Origin: Burkholderiaceae bacterium
Lineage (GTDB): Bacteria; Pseudomonadota; Gammaproteobacteria; Burkholderiales; Burkholderiaceae_C
Length of the DNA stretch: 64,000 nt
Direction: 5' to 3'
Assembly: GCA_031253795.1 (NCBI GenBank)
Contig: JAIRVR010000031.1
Coordinates: forward strand, 62,001 to 126,000
The notes below the pieces were generated by a model, which did no database searches, was not told where the DNA came from, and saw only the letters and a program-made list of their open reading frames with translations. Of the stretch, positions 51,934 to 59,604 are shown piece by piece; positions within the stretch are counted from its first letter, which is position 1; every line of letters begins with the position of its first letter. The position numbers were made by a program, and so were the translations under genes.

Positions 51934-53791
51934 CTTTTGTCAACCGTGTGAGGATGGCATCGGCAGCGAGGAGCCCAGCCTTCGCCTTCGCTCGCCCACC
52001 TGGTCCAATGTCATCGAGTTCGAGCAACTCCTCATGGTCACGACGAAGATGTTGCCAAACCTCCGTGAATGTGTTGTCGATGACTCCATTGCCGCAATCT
52101 CCACAGCTTGGCGCTTCGAAAAGCCCTCTGCCACCGCAGTCCTGTGCCTCAGCAAGGCACCAGCTATGCCCGGTGCTACGGATATTTATCCCATCACAAA
52201 TGCTCTCAACAAACTCGCGCCGAGACTTGAATAGCATCGGCTGATGGTTTTTTCCTGCATATGCCTTTATGCGATTGCCAAAACCACCGGCCAAAGGAGT
52301 TGAGTCCTCCAACCAGTGATCTATCAATGATGAATCGAAATAGGTATTTTCTTCCTCAATGAGTTCGTAAAGATCGCGGTCAGTCTCGGTAAGCTCCGCG
52401 TACCACTGGGTCAGTAGCAAACTGCTATGTTTGAAGTGCTGCTGCAACGTTGCTAGGTCAATACGCGGCCCCTTGTTCAAATGCACCGCTATCACGGCAT
52501 ACGTTCTACGAAACCGATGCGTTGCAAGCGGGGAGCCAAATCTGAGCCCCATCCGTTCACCGAAGGCTTTGAGCTGCTTGTTGTGCGACTTTGTGTCAGT
52601 CGAGACCACACCACGCGAAGAGTCGCTCAAAAACAGACGGTTGGCATTTCGCTCAAGCTCCAGCACTGATACCGCTAGGCGTGCTCTAGCCGCATCGGTG
52701 TCTGCGTGTGCAAGCAGTTCTCGCGTCTCGGAAAGCTCTTTGGCGATGCGAAGCCGCAAGGGTGCAGAGTGCCATTCAAGTGCATCCACAGCCTCCTTTG
52801 CAATCGCTGGAGCTAGCCAGCGCATAGGGCCATCACCGATTTTGCGAGTTGCGGATTTCAACCACCAGTACGTTTCCCCATCGACCTTCTGGGAGTAGAC
52901 GCACCCCACGTTGGTTTCGCCTAGTTCATGGACGCGGCACCCTGTCGTCAGGGCTAGAACAACGTACGCTGCAGTGCGGATGTCGCTAACAGCAGACTCG
53001 AATTGGTGGACGTCTCGAAAGCCGGCCGCCCAGATCACATGGCGCTTAACGCTCTCACCCCACTTCTTGCGATCCACATCACTCTTTGCTTCAGCCCACC
53101 GTTCTGCGAGGTCATCGCGCAAGCGAAGCAACTCAGCAGCTCTCGCGAGGTGCGCTCGGGCTGAGACAAACAGGCTTGAAGCTTCAGCAAGTGGTAGGAG
53201 TTCCGTACGACGCTCCTTGCCGGCCTCGGGCTCCCACAGGGGACCGACCTGATCAAAACTTAGCTCCCTGACGGCCTCTTCTGTGAAACTGTCCACCAAC
53301 ACTGCTCGCAGCTCGTACACCTTGCGAAGTACGGAAATGTGATGAGCCAAGGTTCGATCATGAACCCCACTATCACGAAGCTTTTGTAGATAGTTTCGGA
53401 GGTCAAACGCCCGGACGTCGGCGAAACGCCTGATGTCAATTGAATCGCACCACTTCGCGAAGGCGTTCAGGACAACATGCCGCTTGGGGACGGTTGCTGG
53501 GTCCAGTTGCTGGCCACCAGGGGCTGCCTTGAACGTAAAAGCTGCCGCAGCGCTCCGCATCGAAGGTCTCCAGTCCTCAGGAGTCTTCTTCCACACAATC
53601 TCCTTGTCCTGCTTGCCTCTAGCAGCATGAGGGAAGAATGGCGTGTAGTCCCAATTTTCATCCCCATAACAAGAAAGTGGAATTTCTCGTCCATCGGCCA
53701 TCTTCACGTACGAAATGACGAGTTTGTCTCGATCCTCCGATGTCAAGAGCTCCGGCGATGAGTGCGCTTGGTAGGATTTAGCGACACTCAT
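51908..53791 (-). CDS. Tyrosine recombinase (large, TnpB-like)
   Basis: A 627-residue tyrosine recombinase. Core-binding domain: NAFAKWCDSIDIRRFADVRAFDLRNYLQKLRDSG. Catalytic residues: Arg of TTGCRVHELG, HRFRR of LATHRFRRTYAV (His-x-x-Arg), and HFKHSSLLLTQWYAEL with the His/Trp and nucleophile Tyr. A 140-residue C-terminal tail with Cys residues (CLAEAQDCGGRGLFEAPSCGDCGNG) is a probable zinc module, as in large TnpB proteins. It shares one base with the stop of the recombinase-like gene upstream. Confidence 0.9.
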   Translation of the reverse strand: MSVAKSYQAHSSPELLTSEDRDKLVISYVKMADGREIPLSCYGDENWDYTPFFPHAARGKQDKEIVWKKTPEDWRPSMRSAAAAFTFKAAPGGQQLDPATVPKRHVVLNAFAKWCDSIDIRRFADVRAFDLRNYLQKLRDSGVHDRTLAHHISVLRKVYELRAVLVDSFTEEAVRELSFDQVGPLWEPEAGKERRTELLPLAEASSLFVSARAHLARAAELLRLRDDLAERWAEAKSDVDRKKWGESVKRHVIWAAGFRDVHQFESAVSDIRTAAYVVLALTTGCRVHELGETNVGCVYSQKVDGETYWWLKSATRKIGDGPMRWLAPAIAKEAVDALEWHSAPLRLRIAKELSETRELLAHADTDAARARLAVSVLELERNANRLFLSDSSRGVVSTDTKSHNKQLKAFGERMGLRFGSPLATHRFRRTYAVIAVHLNKGPRIDLATLQQHFKHSSLLLTQWYAELTETDRDLYELIEEENTYFDSSLIDHWLEDSTPLAGGFGNRIKAYAGKNHQPMLFKSRREFVESICDGINIRSTGHSWCLAEAQDCGGRGLFEAPSCGDCGNGVIDNTFTEVWQHLRRDHEELLELDDIGPGGRAKAKAGLLAADAILTRLTKDEREASGG

Positions 53792-55398
53792 TAAACAGAC
53801 CTCAACGCGGCCAAGACGCTGGGGGACCGCCAGATGGGGTGAGGGGCCTTTCGGGCACGCGCTTTCTCTCGCGCCACAATCTTCGGATCAAACTTGCTCG
53901 CGATGTCACGGTCTATCACCCTAGTGACCCACCTGAAAAGCGCTATCCACCTGTCATGACCAACGTGTGACTTCTGTGAAAACACGGCCCAGTAAAAGCT
54001 GAAGAGCTTGTAGAGGTCATCCTGAACGACGACCTGAGACTTACATCGGAAGCAAGACAAAAAATCCATGCACACGGAGCCATCCTTCGGCGCAAGTTCG
54101 CCGTTAAACACGTCTTTGCACCCGGAGTGAGGCGTGTTCTCCCTGATGACTGTGCCTGCAAGTGTCTCGACCAGCACCTCTCCTGCCATGCGATGCTCCT
54201 CGAGCATTTCAGGGGTAACACTCAAGTAGCGTTGAACTGTCCCGGGGGTGTTGGACCCGCTTCGTGCTGTTGCCAGCAGGTCGCCTCTAGATGCTCGCCA
54301 GACGCGATTGAGCTTCGTATTTCTAAACAATTGGCTACTCATCTTCAGACGGGAGCCGTCATCACGGACAAGTCCATGTCTTGCAGTGAACGCGTTGGCA
54401 ACGCCACTCAATGTCTGGGTGCTCATCCCGCGCACTGCCCCATCAAGCTCGTACACCCATAGGAGCCCTTCCAAAGAAGTCCCCGCGGCCAGTTTGGACG
54501 CGGCCTCAGAAAGAAGCAAAGCACGCTCGCAGAGCCTGTACACATCGAGCGAGACAACCTTTGATGCGGAAGGCTCTATCGGCGTGGGGATGTCCTTGTT
54601 TGCTCGACGCTTGAAGGTCACAAGTACCTTGCGATTCTTCCGAGGGTGGCTCAGAAAGCAAGTCTCTAAGTCCCTGGGCAGCTCAAGGAACGGTGTCGGA
54701 TTGAGGCCGGTTTTGAGCAATATGGCGAAGACGCACAGCCCAAGCTGCGTCACGACAAGACCGGGATGCGTCCCTTCAAAGACCTCGGCAACCTCCCTGA
54801 TGAGTGGGAGCAAGATTCGACTACGCTCTTCGTCTGAGAGAGGTTCGATGTAGTTCCGACGACGGAGGACGTTTGTGGCACCAGGAAACGGGTTCTTCTT
54901 GAAGAGGCCGTCGCCCGTTAGCAGCTTGCGCTCAACGAGCGCTTTCAATACTGTGCAGACCTTCTGGTAAGCAGTCCGAGCCGTATTTTTTGACCAGACT
55001 TCGCCGTTCGCCTTGACCCGAGTGCTCAACCATCCTGTGAACGCATCAATGACATCGCCATCGATCTTGCTAAGAGACATTGAAAAACCTGAGCTAGATC
55101 GCTCCACACAGAACCTGAACCAGCTGTTCAAACCAGACCTGACGATTGACTCAAGCGACAATGGTTCTGGCTTTCCTTGTGTAACCATCGCCCGCAGCAC
55201 CAAGGTTATCGCCCCAACTGTGTCGTCAAATCCCCGCCCGAGATATTCTGTGAAATCAGCCTCATAGACCCTCCCGTGTGGAAGTGGTATTGATACGCAA
55301 GTAGGTACGATCAGCGCTGACTTAGCTGCCACAGAGGGGATCGGAACAATCGGCTCGCTGGGGGAACCGCCTACCCTGAAATCTTTCTTTTTTGCCAT
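53791..55398 (-). CDS. Tyrosine-recombinase-like partner with altered active site
   Basis: A 535-residue protein with an N-terminal SAM-like core-binding segment (LNSWFRFCVERSS) and a C-terminal catalytic-like domain. At box I the Arg is Asn (LLKTGLNPTPFLEL), at box II a Gln or Ser takes the place of His (SSQLFRNTK), while the Arg of box II and the Tyr (TPGTVQRYLSV) remain. It therefore looks like a non-catalytic or partly active subunit that works with the two complete recombinases. A Cys-rich part (SVCMDFLSCFRCKSQ) follows. Six bases separate it from the gene upstream. Confidence 0.8.
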   Translation of the reverse strand: MAKKKDFRVGGSPSEPIVPIPSVAAKSALIVPTCVSIPLPHGRVYEADFTEYLGRGFDDTVGAITLVLRAMVTQGKPEPLSLESIVRSGLNSWFRFCVERSSSGFSMSLSKIDGDVIDAFTGWLSTRVKANGEVWSKNTARTAYQKVCTVLKALVERKLLTGDGLFKKNPFPGATNVLRRRNYIEPLSDEERSRILLPLIREVAEVFEGTHPGLVVTQLGLCVFAILLKTGLNPTPFLELPRDLETCFLSHPRKNRKVLVTFKRRANKDIPTPIEPSASKVVSLDVYRLCERALLLSEAASKLAAGTSLEGLLWVYELDGAVRGMSTQTLSGVANAFTARHGLVRDDGSRLKMSSQLFRNTKLNRVWRASRGDLLATARSGSNTPGTVQRYLSVTPEMLEEHRMAGEVLVETLAGTVIRENTPHSGCKDVFNGELAPKDGSVCMDFLSCFRCKSQVVVQDDLYKLFSFYWAVFSQKSHVGHDRWIALFRWVTRVIDRDIASKFDPKIVAREKARARKAPHPIWRSPSVLAALRSV

Positions 55399-55404
55399 CG
55401 TGGA

Positions 55405-56574
55405 CTATGCTCCCGCATCCAAGTAGCTCTTGGCTAGCGCATCGATTTCGGCCTGGTAACGGGTTCCATACACGTCATCGATTGCGTCCAGCAGATGTGT
55501 GTAACGCGATGTGGTAGTGATCGAGTCATGTCCCAACAGCCGCATAAGGGTCACGAGCGGTGACCCTCTGAACTTGCCGGCATGCTTCAGGTCTTCCAGG
55601 GAAGCCAACGTATGGGTCGCGAAGGTGTGCCTAAGCATGTGCGGATGAATGTGAAATCCAACCTTCGCTCCCAGACGGGCAAAAGGTGCTACGAATCCGT
55701 CATCAACAAAGGGCCGGCCACTGCGTGTCAAAAAAAGAGGCGCATGCTCTTCGCGTTTAGGTGCCCTAGCCAACAAGCGTGGTCTCACTACGGCCTTGTA
55801 CTGCCAGAGGGCGTTCATGCAGGCAACGGAGATTCGCACTGTTCGGGCCTTGTCATTCTTCGTCGACATGTATGCTGGGTCGAGCCGGACTGGCACCGTC
55901 CTAACTTTGGAAGACAGCTTGCTGCAATCAGAGACACATTTAACAGGGAACGTTGCCAGTTCCTCGGCTCTCAGCCCTGCAGTCAATCCAAGGTAAAACG
56001 CAGCATGGTGTGTCGGATTCCTCGCCTCCTTGAGCGCGCTGTCGATCTGGCCCCTTGTCAGAACCCGCTCTAGTCGCCGCGGCTCTCGCAGGTACAAGCT
56101 TGAAGTCGACCGTCGACCTTGGGTGCTCGACGCGTGAACCAGACGCGCATCAGCACTGGCCGAAATGGCTGCGTGTCGAGTGAAGGGAATCGTTGGGATT
56201 CGTCCAACCCGATGCGCCCATTCGTAGAAGCGCTCAACGGTTGCACGCTTGTGATTGATGTAACCCGGTTGGTTGCCAGCTACCACCTGGCACCACCTAA
56301 CCCAGTGCGAAAGCGGCGGCACATCGCCACTACCCGGTGCCGGAATATGGTCCCACTCAAAACGCTCTTCCAGGTACCCAAAGTAATCGTACATGTGCCG
56401 CCCGTAGGCCGCCCAAGTTTTCAGGTCCTTGGCGCCTGATCTACCAAGAAGCTCGTCAACAAAGAAGTGCAGCACCACTTCAACGATGGCGCCCGAAGAG
56501 TCGACGAGGATGGGGAAACCTTCGTAATGTTGACCTCCGACAGCGAACGAAGAATCACTGGGGTAAAGCGTCAT
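55405..56574 (-). CDS. Tyrosine recombinase (XerC-like, TnpA-like)
   Basis: A 389-residue tyrosine recombinase from ATG 56574 (MTLYPSDSSF); the frame is open 46 codons further upstream to 56712, but that part is unlike family N-termini. Core-binding: KTWAAYGRHMYDYFGYLEERF, NHKRATVERFYEWAHRVG. Catalytic: TAGLRAEELATFP (Arg), HPHMLRHTFATHTLA (His-x-x-Arg), LLGHDSITTTSRYTHL (His and Tyr). It is the first gene of the module and nearest the right end of the element, typical for a recombinase acting on its own ends. Confidence 0.9.
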   Translation of the reverse strand: MTLYPSDSSFAVGGQHYEGFPILVDSSGAIVEVVLHFFVDELLGRSGAKDLKTWAAYGRHMYDYFGYLEERFEWDHIPAPGSGDVPPLSHWVRWCQVVAGNQPGYINHKRATVERFYEWAHRVGRIPTIPFTRHAAISASADARLVHASSTQGRRSTSSLYLREPRRLERVLTRGQIDSALKEARNPTHHAAFYLGLTAGLRAEELATFPVKCVSDCSKLSSKVRTVPVRLDPAYMSTKNDKARTVRISVACMNALWQYKAVVRPRLLARAPKREEHAPLFLTRSGRPFVDDGFVAPFARLGAKVGFHIHPHMLRHTFATHTLASLEDLKHAGKFRGSPLVTLMRLLGHDSITTTSRYTHLLDAIDDVYGTRYQAEIDALAKSYLDAGA

Positions 56575-56964
56575 GATCGCGTCCCAATCCAGAGCTTCAC
56601 GGCCGTGATGAAGCCGCGGCCACCGCACTGCGTCGCAAGGTCGTAGAAGTCTCCGCAGCCAGCGCGAGACCCGTTGTCGTAGTGCTTTTTCCTGTGAGTA
56701 AGCGATACACATGCTCCAAGCACTGCGTGGAACTCCATCGTTCGGTTTCTGGGTCTTTCAAGGTACGAATGCCCGGTTCCATTGAGGTAACCATCCAGTC
56801 GTTTGAAAGAAGGGAGAGGTGCACGGGACGGCGCGCACTCGCATCAGAACAGCGTCATCGAAGCGCCCTACCAGACCCCATCCCGAGGCGGGCCGCTCGC
56901 TCTAGAAGCCTCTTGGGCTGCTCATGCCGGATGCGATGGATAGGAGACTACAGGTGTTCAGGGG
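56575..56964. other. Right-end region of the element
   Basis: About 390 bp between the first recombinase gene and the right terminal repeat. It must contain the promoter and recombinase binding sites. A 75-codon frame (56597-56824, minus) has no support. Confidence 0.4.
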
Positions 56965-56990
56965 AGGTTACAAGTAGATGTCGGAAGAAC
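56965..56990 (-). repeat. Right terminal repeat of the element
   Basis: On the minus strand it reads GTTCTTCCGACATCTACTTG followed by TAACC; it mirrors the left end GTTCTTACTACAAGGTAAC. Confidence 0.65.
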
Positions 56991-57225
56991 AGCCTATGTC
57001 CACGCCCACGGCCGCCGGAATGATGGCCTTGATGGTCGGTATCACCGAGCCCACGGTGGCGCCTATGCCCAGGTGCACGTCGGGCATGGCGGCGACATGC
57101 TTGAACACCACGGGCAGCCGCGCGGCGTTTTCCAGCTGCCTGCGCGCCGCGTCCTCGACCGGCACGCCCCGGGTCCACATCTTGATGGGCACGCCGTTTT
57201 CCACGTTGTGTTGCAGGTAGTTCAT
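56968..57225 (-). pseudogene. rtcB: RtcB RNA ligase, 5' fragment
   Basis: The N-terminal 79 residues of RtcB from MNYLQHNVENGVPIKMWTRG to VGVDIGC, with motif AAMPDVHLGIGATVGSVIPT intact. After Cys79 the frame runs six residues into the element (SSDIYL) and stops at 56968. The rest of the ligase is at 39026-40012. The gene starts 37 bp after the unknown gene at 57263 in the rtc operon. A GTP/Mn-dependent 3'-phosphate RNA ligase would need both parts. Confidence 0.93.
56990..56994 (+). repeat. Target duplication, right copy (CAGCC)
   Basis: Second copy of the five bases found at 40008-40012. On the minus strand GGCTG covers the GGC-TG(C/T) codons of Gly78-Cys79 of RtcB. Confidence 0.85.
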
Positions 57226-57262
57226 TGCCTTGTCCTCTTGTCTTGCTCTGTCTTCGTATGTT

Positions 57263-57757
57263 TCACATGTGGCGGATGGCGCGGCCCAGACGCTGGTAGT
57301 CCCGCAGGGGGAATTCATGCTCCATCCAGCGCTTGCGGTACTCCTCGACGCCCATGCAGCAGTGGATGCCGTCGAGCATGCGGTACACGCTGCGCACCAC
57401 CTCATCGCGAAGTGCCTGCCCGTGGGCAAGCACCTCGTAGTCATCCATGGCGGTAATGCCCCAGCTGGCCCAGTCGGCATACTCGCGCAGTTCATAGGAA
57501 AGGGTTTCGCCCTCTCCCTGCATGCACAGATGCACCTCGCCTGGCTCATCCATGAACACGGCGCGAGCATGGTGCGCGCCATTCGCCAGCGCCAGCGCCA
57601 TCGCGGCCAGGTCGCCCAGCGAATCGTGGAGGTAGGACACGGGATACTCCAGCGCCTCCCCGGGCGCGCTGAACTTCAGCGTCGCCCAGCCCGCCTCGCC
57701 CACCTCATAGCTCCATCGCTCTTCGAATGCGGCCATATGCCGTACCTCCATTTGCAT
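57263..57757 (-). CDS. Unknown protein of the rtc operon
   Basis: A 164-residue acidic protein. No family is recognised. It has an even beta/alpha pattern (WSYEVGEAGWATLKFSAPGEALEYPVSYLHDSLGDLAAMALALANGAHHARAVFMDEPGEVHLCMQGEGETLSYELREYADW) and a His/Cys-bearing C-terminus (YRMLDGIHCCMGVEEYRKRWMEHEFPLRDYQRL). Start either at 57757 or 57736 (MAAFEERW). It lies between slipin and rtcB on the same strand and is probably part of the RtcR-controlled operon, suggesting an accessory RNA-repair or stress role. Confidence 0.7.
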   Translation of the reverse strand: MQMEVRHMAAFEERWSYEVGEAGWATLKFSAPGEALEYPVSYLHDSLGDLAAMALALANGAHHARAVFMDEPGEVHLCMQGEGETLSYELREYADWASWGITAMDDYEVLAHGQALRDEVVRSVYRMLDGIHCCMGVEEYRKRWMEHEFPLRDYQRLGRAIRHM

Positions 57758-57780
57758 TGCGTTGCGCGCCAGACCTTCGG

Positions 57781-58920
57781 TCAGCGCATCTTCACCAGCC
57801 CGTTGAGCACCTGGTCCAGCCCGCCGAACACGGAGATCTTGTCGATGCGCTCGGCCACACGCTCCAGCGTCTCCAGCTCCTTCATGCGCAGGGCCACGGG
57901 GTTGTCCTCCATGACCTTGGCGGTGTTGAGCAGCGAACGCGTGGCGGCCGTTTCCTCGCGGCGGCGGATCACGTTGGCCTGGGCCTGCTTCTCGGCCTGC
58001 ACCACCTGGGTGAGGATGGTCTTCATGTCGCCGGGCAGCACGATGTCCTTGACGCCCACGCTTTCCAGCACCATGCCGAAAGGCTGGAGCCTGGCCGCCA
58101 TGTGCGCGGACACCACGTCGTCGATCACCGTCTTGTTTTCCAGCAGTTCATCGAGCGTGCGGGTGCCCACGGCGGCGCGCAGCGCGAATTGCAGCTCGCG
58201 GTACAGGTGCTCGGCGGGCTTTTGCAGCTGGGCAAAGGCGCGCAGCACATCGGTGTGGCGGTAGGTGGCGCTCAGGTTCAGGCGCAGGCTGACCTTGTCG
58301 CGGGTCATGATGTCCTGGCCCGAGACCTCGACGGTCTGCAGGCGCAGGTCCACCAGCTCCACGGCGATGCTGCGACCGAACTTCCAGAACGCATAGCTGC
58401 CAGCCTGCAGCAGGCGATCCACGCGGCCGTCGATGGTCAGCAGCGCGCACTGGCCCGCAGGCACCTGCACCTGCAGCACGCCATTCAGGCCTGACACGCT
58501 GCGCTGGCGCAGCTGGGTCTGGGTCAGGCGCGCGGCCAGGGCAGCGGGCAGTTCGGCGCCGGCCTGCAGATCGATCACCTGAACGCCCACATCCACCAGC
58601 CCCTTCCAGTACAGGCGGCGCGTTCCGGGAGGCAGGATCTCGACCAGCACACCGTTTTCGCTGCGCAGGCCCGCTTCGGTTTCGGACAGGTCCACACGCA
58701 GGAATTCGGCGGCCACCACGGCAGGCTCCTGGGCCATCAGGTACTCGGCCAGCCCGTGCGTGAAGGCTGGCTGCTCCAGCGCAAAGGTTTCCACGCGCAG
58801 CCGGTCGGCGCCGGCAAACAGCCAGTGCTTGCCGCCGTGCAGCACGCGCTCGAAATCGCCATTGCGCAGCAGCAGGGCGCGTTCGTTCTTCTTGATGGTG
58901 ATGCGTTGGATCTTCAGCAT
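57781..58920 (-). CDS. Slipin/SPFH family protein of the rtc operon
   Basis: A 379-residue stomatin/prohibitin-like (SPFH) protein. MLKIQRITIKKNERALLLRNGDFERVLHGGKHWLF begins the domain, DIMTRDKVSLRLNLSATYR is the stomatin signature, and a coiled coil follows (VVQAEKQAQANVIRRREETAATRSLLNTAKVMEDNP). There is no N-terminal membrane anchor, unlike many slipins. AGGAGAGGAAG is a good ribosome site. Slipin genes are recurrent neighbours of rtcBA, and here it is the first protein gene after the tRNA-like leader. Confidence 0.9.
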   Translation of the reverse strand: MLKIQRITIKKNERALLLRNGDFERVLHGGKHWLFAGADRLRVETFALEQPAFTHGLAEYLMAQEPAVVAAEFLRVDLSETEAGLRSENGVLVEILPPGTRRLYWKGLVDVGVQVIDLQAGAELPAALAARLTQTQLRQRSVSGLNGVLQVQVPAGQCALLTIDGRVDRLLQAGSYAFWKFGRSIAVELVDLRLQTVEVSGQDIMTRDKVSLRLNLSATYRHTDVLRAFAQLQKPAEHLYRELQFALRAAVGTRTLDELLENKTVIDDVVSAHMAARLQPFGMVLESVGVKDIVLPGDMKTILTQVVQAEKQAQANVIRRREETAATRSLLNTAKVMEDNPVALRMKELETLERVAERIDKISVFGGLDQVLNGLVKMR

Positions 58921-59162
58921 TTCTTCCTCTCCTCGTTCGACGTTGCCGTCGCAAATCAACAGGGTGCCGTTACAGCGATGGCGGGGTGCCAGGGGACAGG
59001 GCCCGGGCCTTGCAGTGCGCCCTGGCTGCCTGCCCGGATCGGGGCGGTGGCCTGGCTGGCTGCGGGCGCGGACCATGCCGGGTACTGGCACAGCCGCCGC
59101 CACTGACGGGGGCGGCCCTGGGCTGCGCTGCAGCCTGGGACCGTCTCCCGCGTTCGGCGGGT

Positions 59163-59201
59163 GGTCTTGCGACCGTTTCAATAGCCCGGCCTTGCGGCCG
59201 G
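59163..59201 (-). ncRNA. Two GCAA-tetraloop hairpins in the rtc leader
   Basis: CCGGCC-GCAA-GGCCGG (59201-59186) and GGTC-GCAA-GACC (59174-59163) follow each other on the minus strand. Together with CCCTC-GCAA-GAGGG in the element before them, three GNRA-type hairpins occur in ~90 nt of leader. They sit about 240 nt before the slipin start codon. Confidence 0.6.
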
Positions 59202-59202
59202 A

Positions 59203-59269
59203 AGAATGGGCAGGAGTCGAACCTGCGACAGCCCTCTTGCGAGGGAGCTCTACCAGACTGAGCTACCAG
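59203..59269 (-). ncRNA. tRNA-like element with D- and T-arms but no anticodon loop
   Basis: Reads TGGTAGCTCAGTCTGGTAG then AGCT as a tRNA D-arm, a CCCTC-GCAA-GAGGG stem in the anticodon position (four-base loop, so no anticodon), and GCAGG-TTCGACT-CCTGC as a perfect T-arm. The acceptor is weak (TGG/CCA pairing). It resembles the tRNA-like modules of bacterial YrlA-type RNAs rather than a working tRNA. Confidence 0.75.
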
Positions 59270-59319
59270 TGGTGGGCAAGCCGGGAGTCGAACCCGGCAA
59301 GGTCACCACGACCTTGCCC
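59270..59319 (-). ncRNA. tRNA minihelix-like RNA with encoded CCA
   Basis: GGGCAAG at 59319-59313 pairs with CTTGCCC at 59280-59274, followed by discriminator A and CCA. The T-arm CCGGG-TTCGACT-CCCGG lies directly before the 3' acceptor strand, as in tRNA. In place of D- and anticodon arms only GTC-GTGGT-GAC and CTTG remain. A competing hairpin (GCAAGGTC/GACCTTGC) is possible. It lies at the 5' part of the rtc operon leader. Confidence 0.75.
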
Positions 59320-59457
59320 TCATCCAGCGCTTGCGGCGTGCGGCATGCAGGAAATCGACAGGCCCCTGAAGACCCGGACTGGCTGCACCGGCGGGGCGGA
59401 CCTGTGTCCCAACCCCTGCCTGTGAGCGGTCACCGCTTGCACTGGATGCCTTATCCA

Positions 59458-59474
59458 TTGCGAGATGCGTGCCA
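59458..59474 (-). promoter_or_regulatory. Sigma-54 promoter of the rtc operon
   Basis: TGGCACGCATCTCGCAA matches the TGGCAC-N5-TTGCA consensus except TTGC to TCGC, with the required GG-N10-GC spacing. Start would be near 59448, so the tRNA-like elements at 59203-59319 lie in the first 250 nt of the transcript and slipin follows at 58920. It is divergent from rtcR, whose product activates such promoters. Confidence 0.8.
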
Positions 59475-59604
59475 GCCTGGCTGCAGACGCCGAAAGAATC
59501 ACCACTTCATTGATTTCATTGAGAAAAAATCTCAAGCCCTGTTTTCCATCTCCCATCCGCATCCCATGCAAACTAGAATTTCAGCTATTCAATTAGATAA
59601 AAAC

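Larger units (their letters stand above)
40013..56989. mobile_element. 17-kb tyrosine-recombinase element inserted in rtcB
   Basis: About 16.98 kb bounded by CAGCC copies. The ends, read inwards from rtcB, both begin GTTCTT and carry a CTAC..GTAAC stretch, giving imperfect terminal inverted repeats. The four-gene recombination module is at the right end (51484-56574). Cargo: an ABC-3C operon, an XRE regulator, a HAD protein, and a nested zinc-ribbon/serine-recombinase/ParB module, plus unknown genes. Several cargo genes (notably 47-51 kb) are visibly less GC-rich than the flanks. The organisation (tyrosine recombinase genes plus small TnpC-like protein at one end, site-specific target) recalls Tn554-like transposons, though the set of genes differs. 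Confidence 0.9.

Noticed and set aside
56597-56824. 75-codon frame near the right end of the element
   Set aside because: No motif or ribosome site, overlaps the region expected to hold recombinase sites.
59203-59269. Functional tRNA gene
   Set aside because: D- and T-arms are good but the anticodon arm has a four-base GCAA loop and the acceptor stem does not pair over seven bases.
59206-59604. N-terminal extension of RtcR by 133 codons
   Set aside because: It would translate the tRNA-like elements and the sigma-54 promoter region antisense; RtcR homologues start at MxKKxVxxGFLGT, matching ATG 59605.
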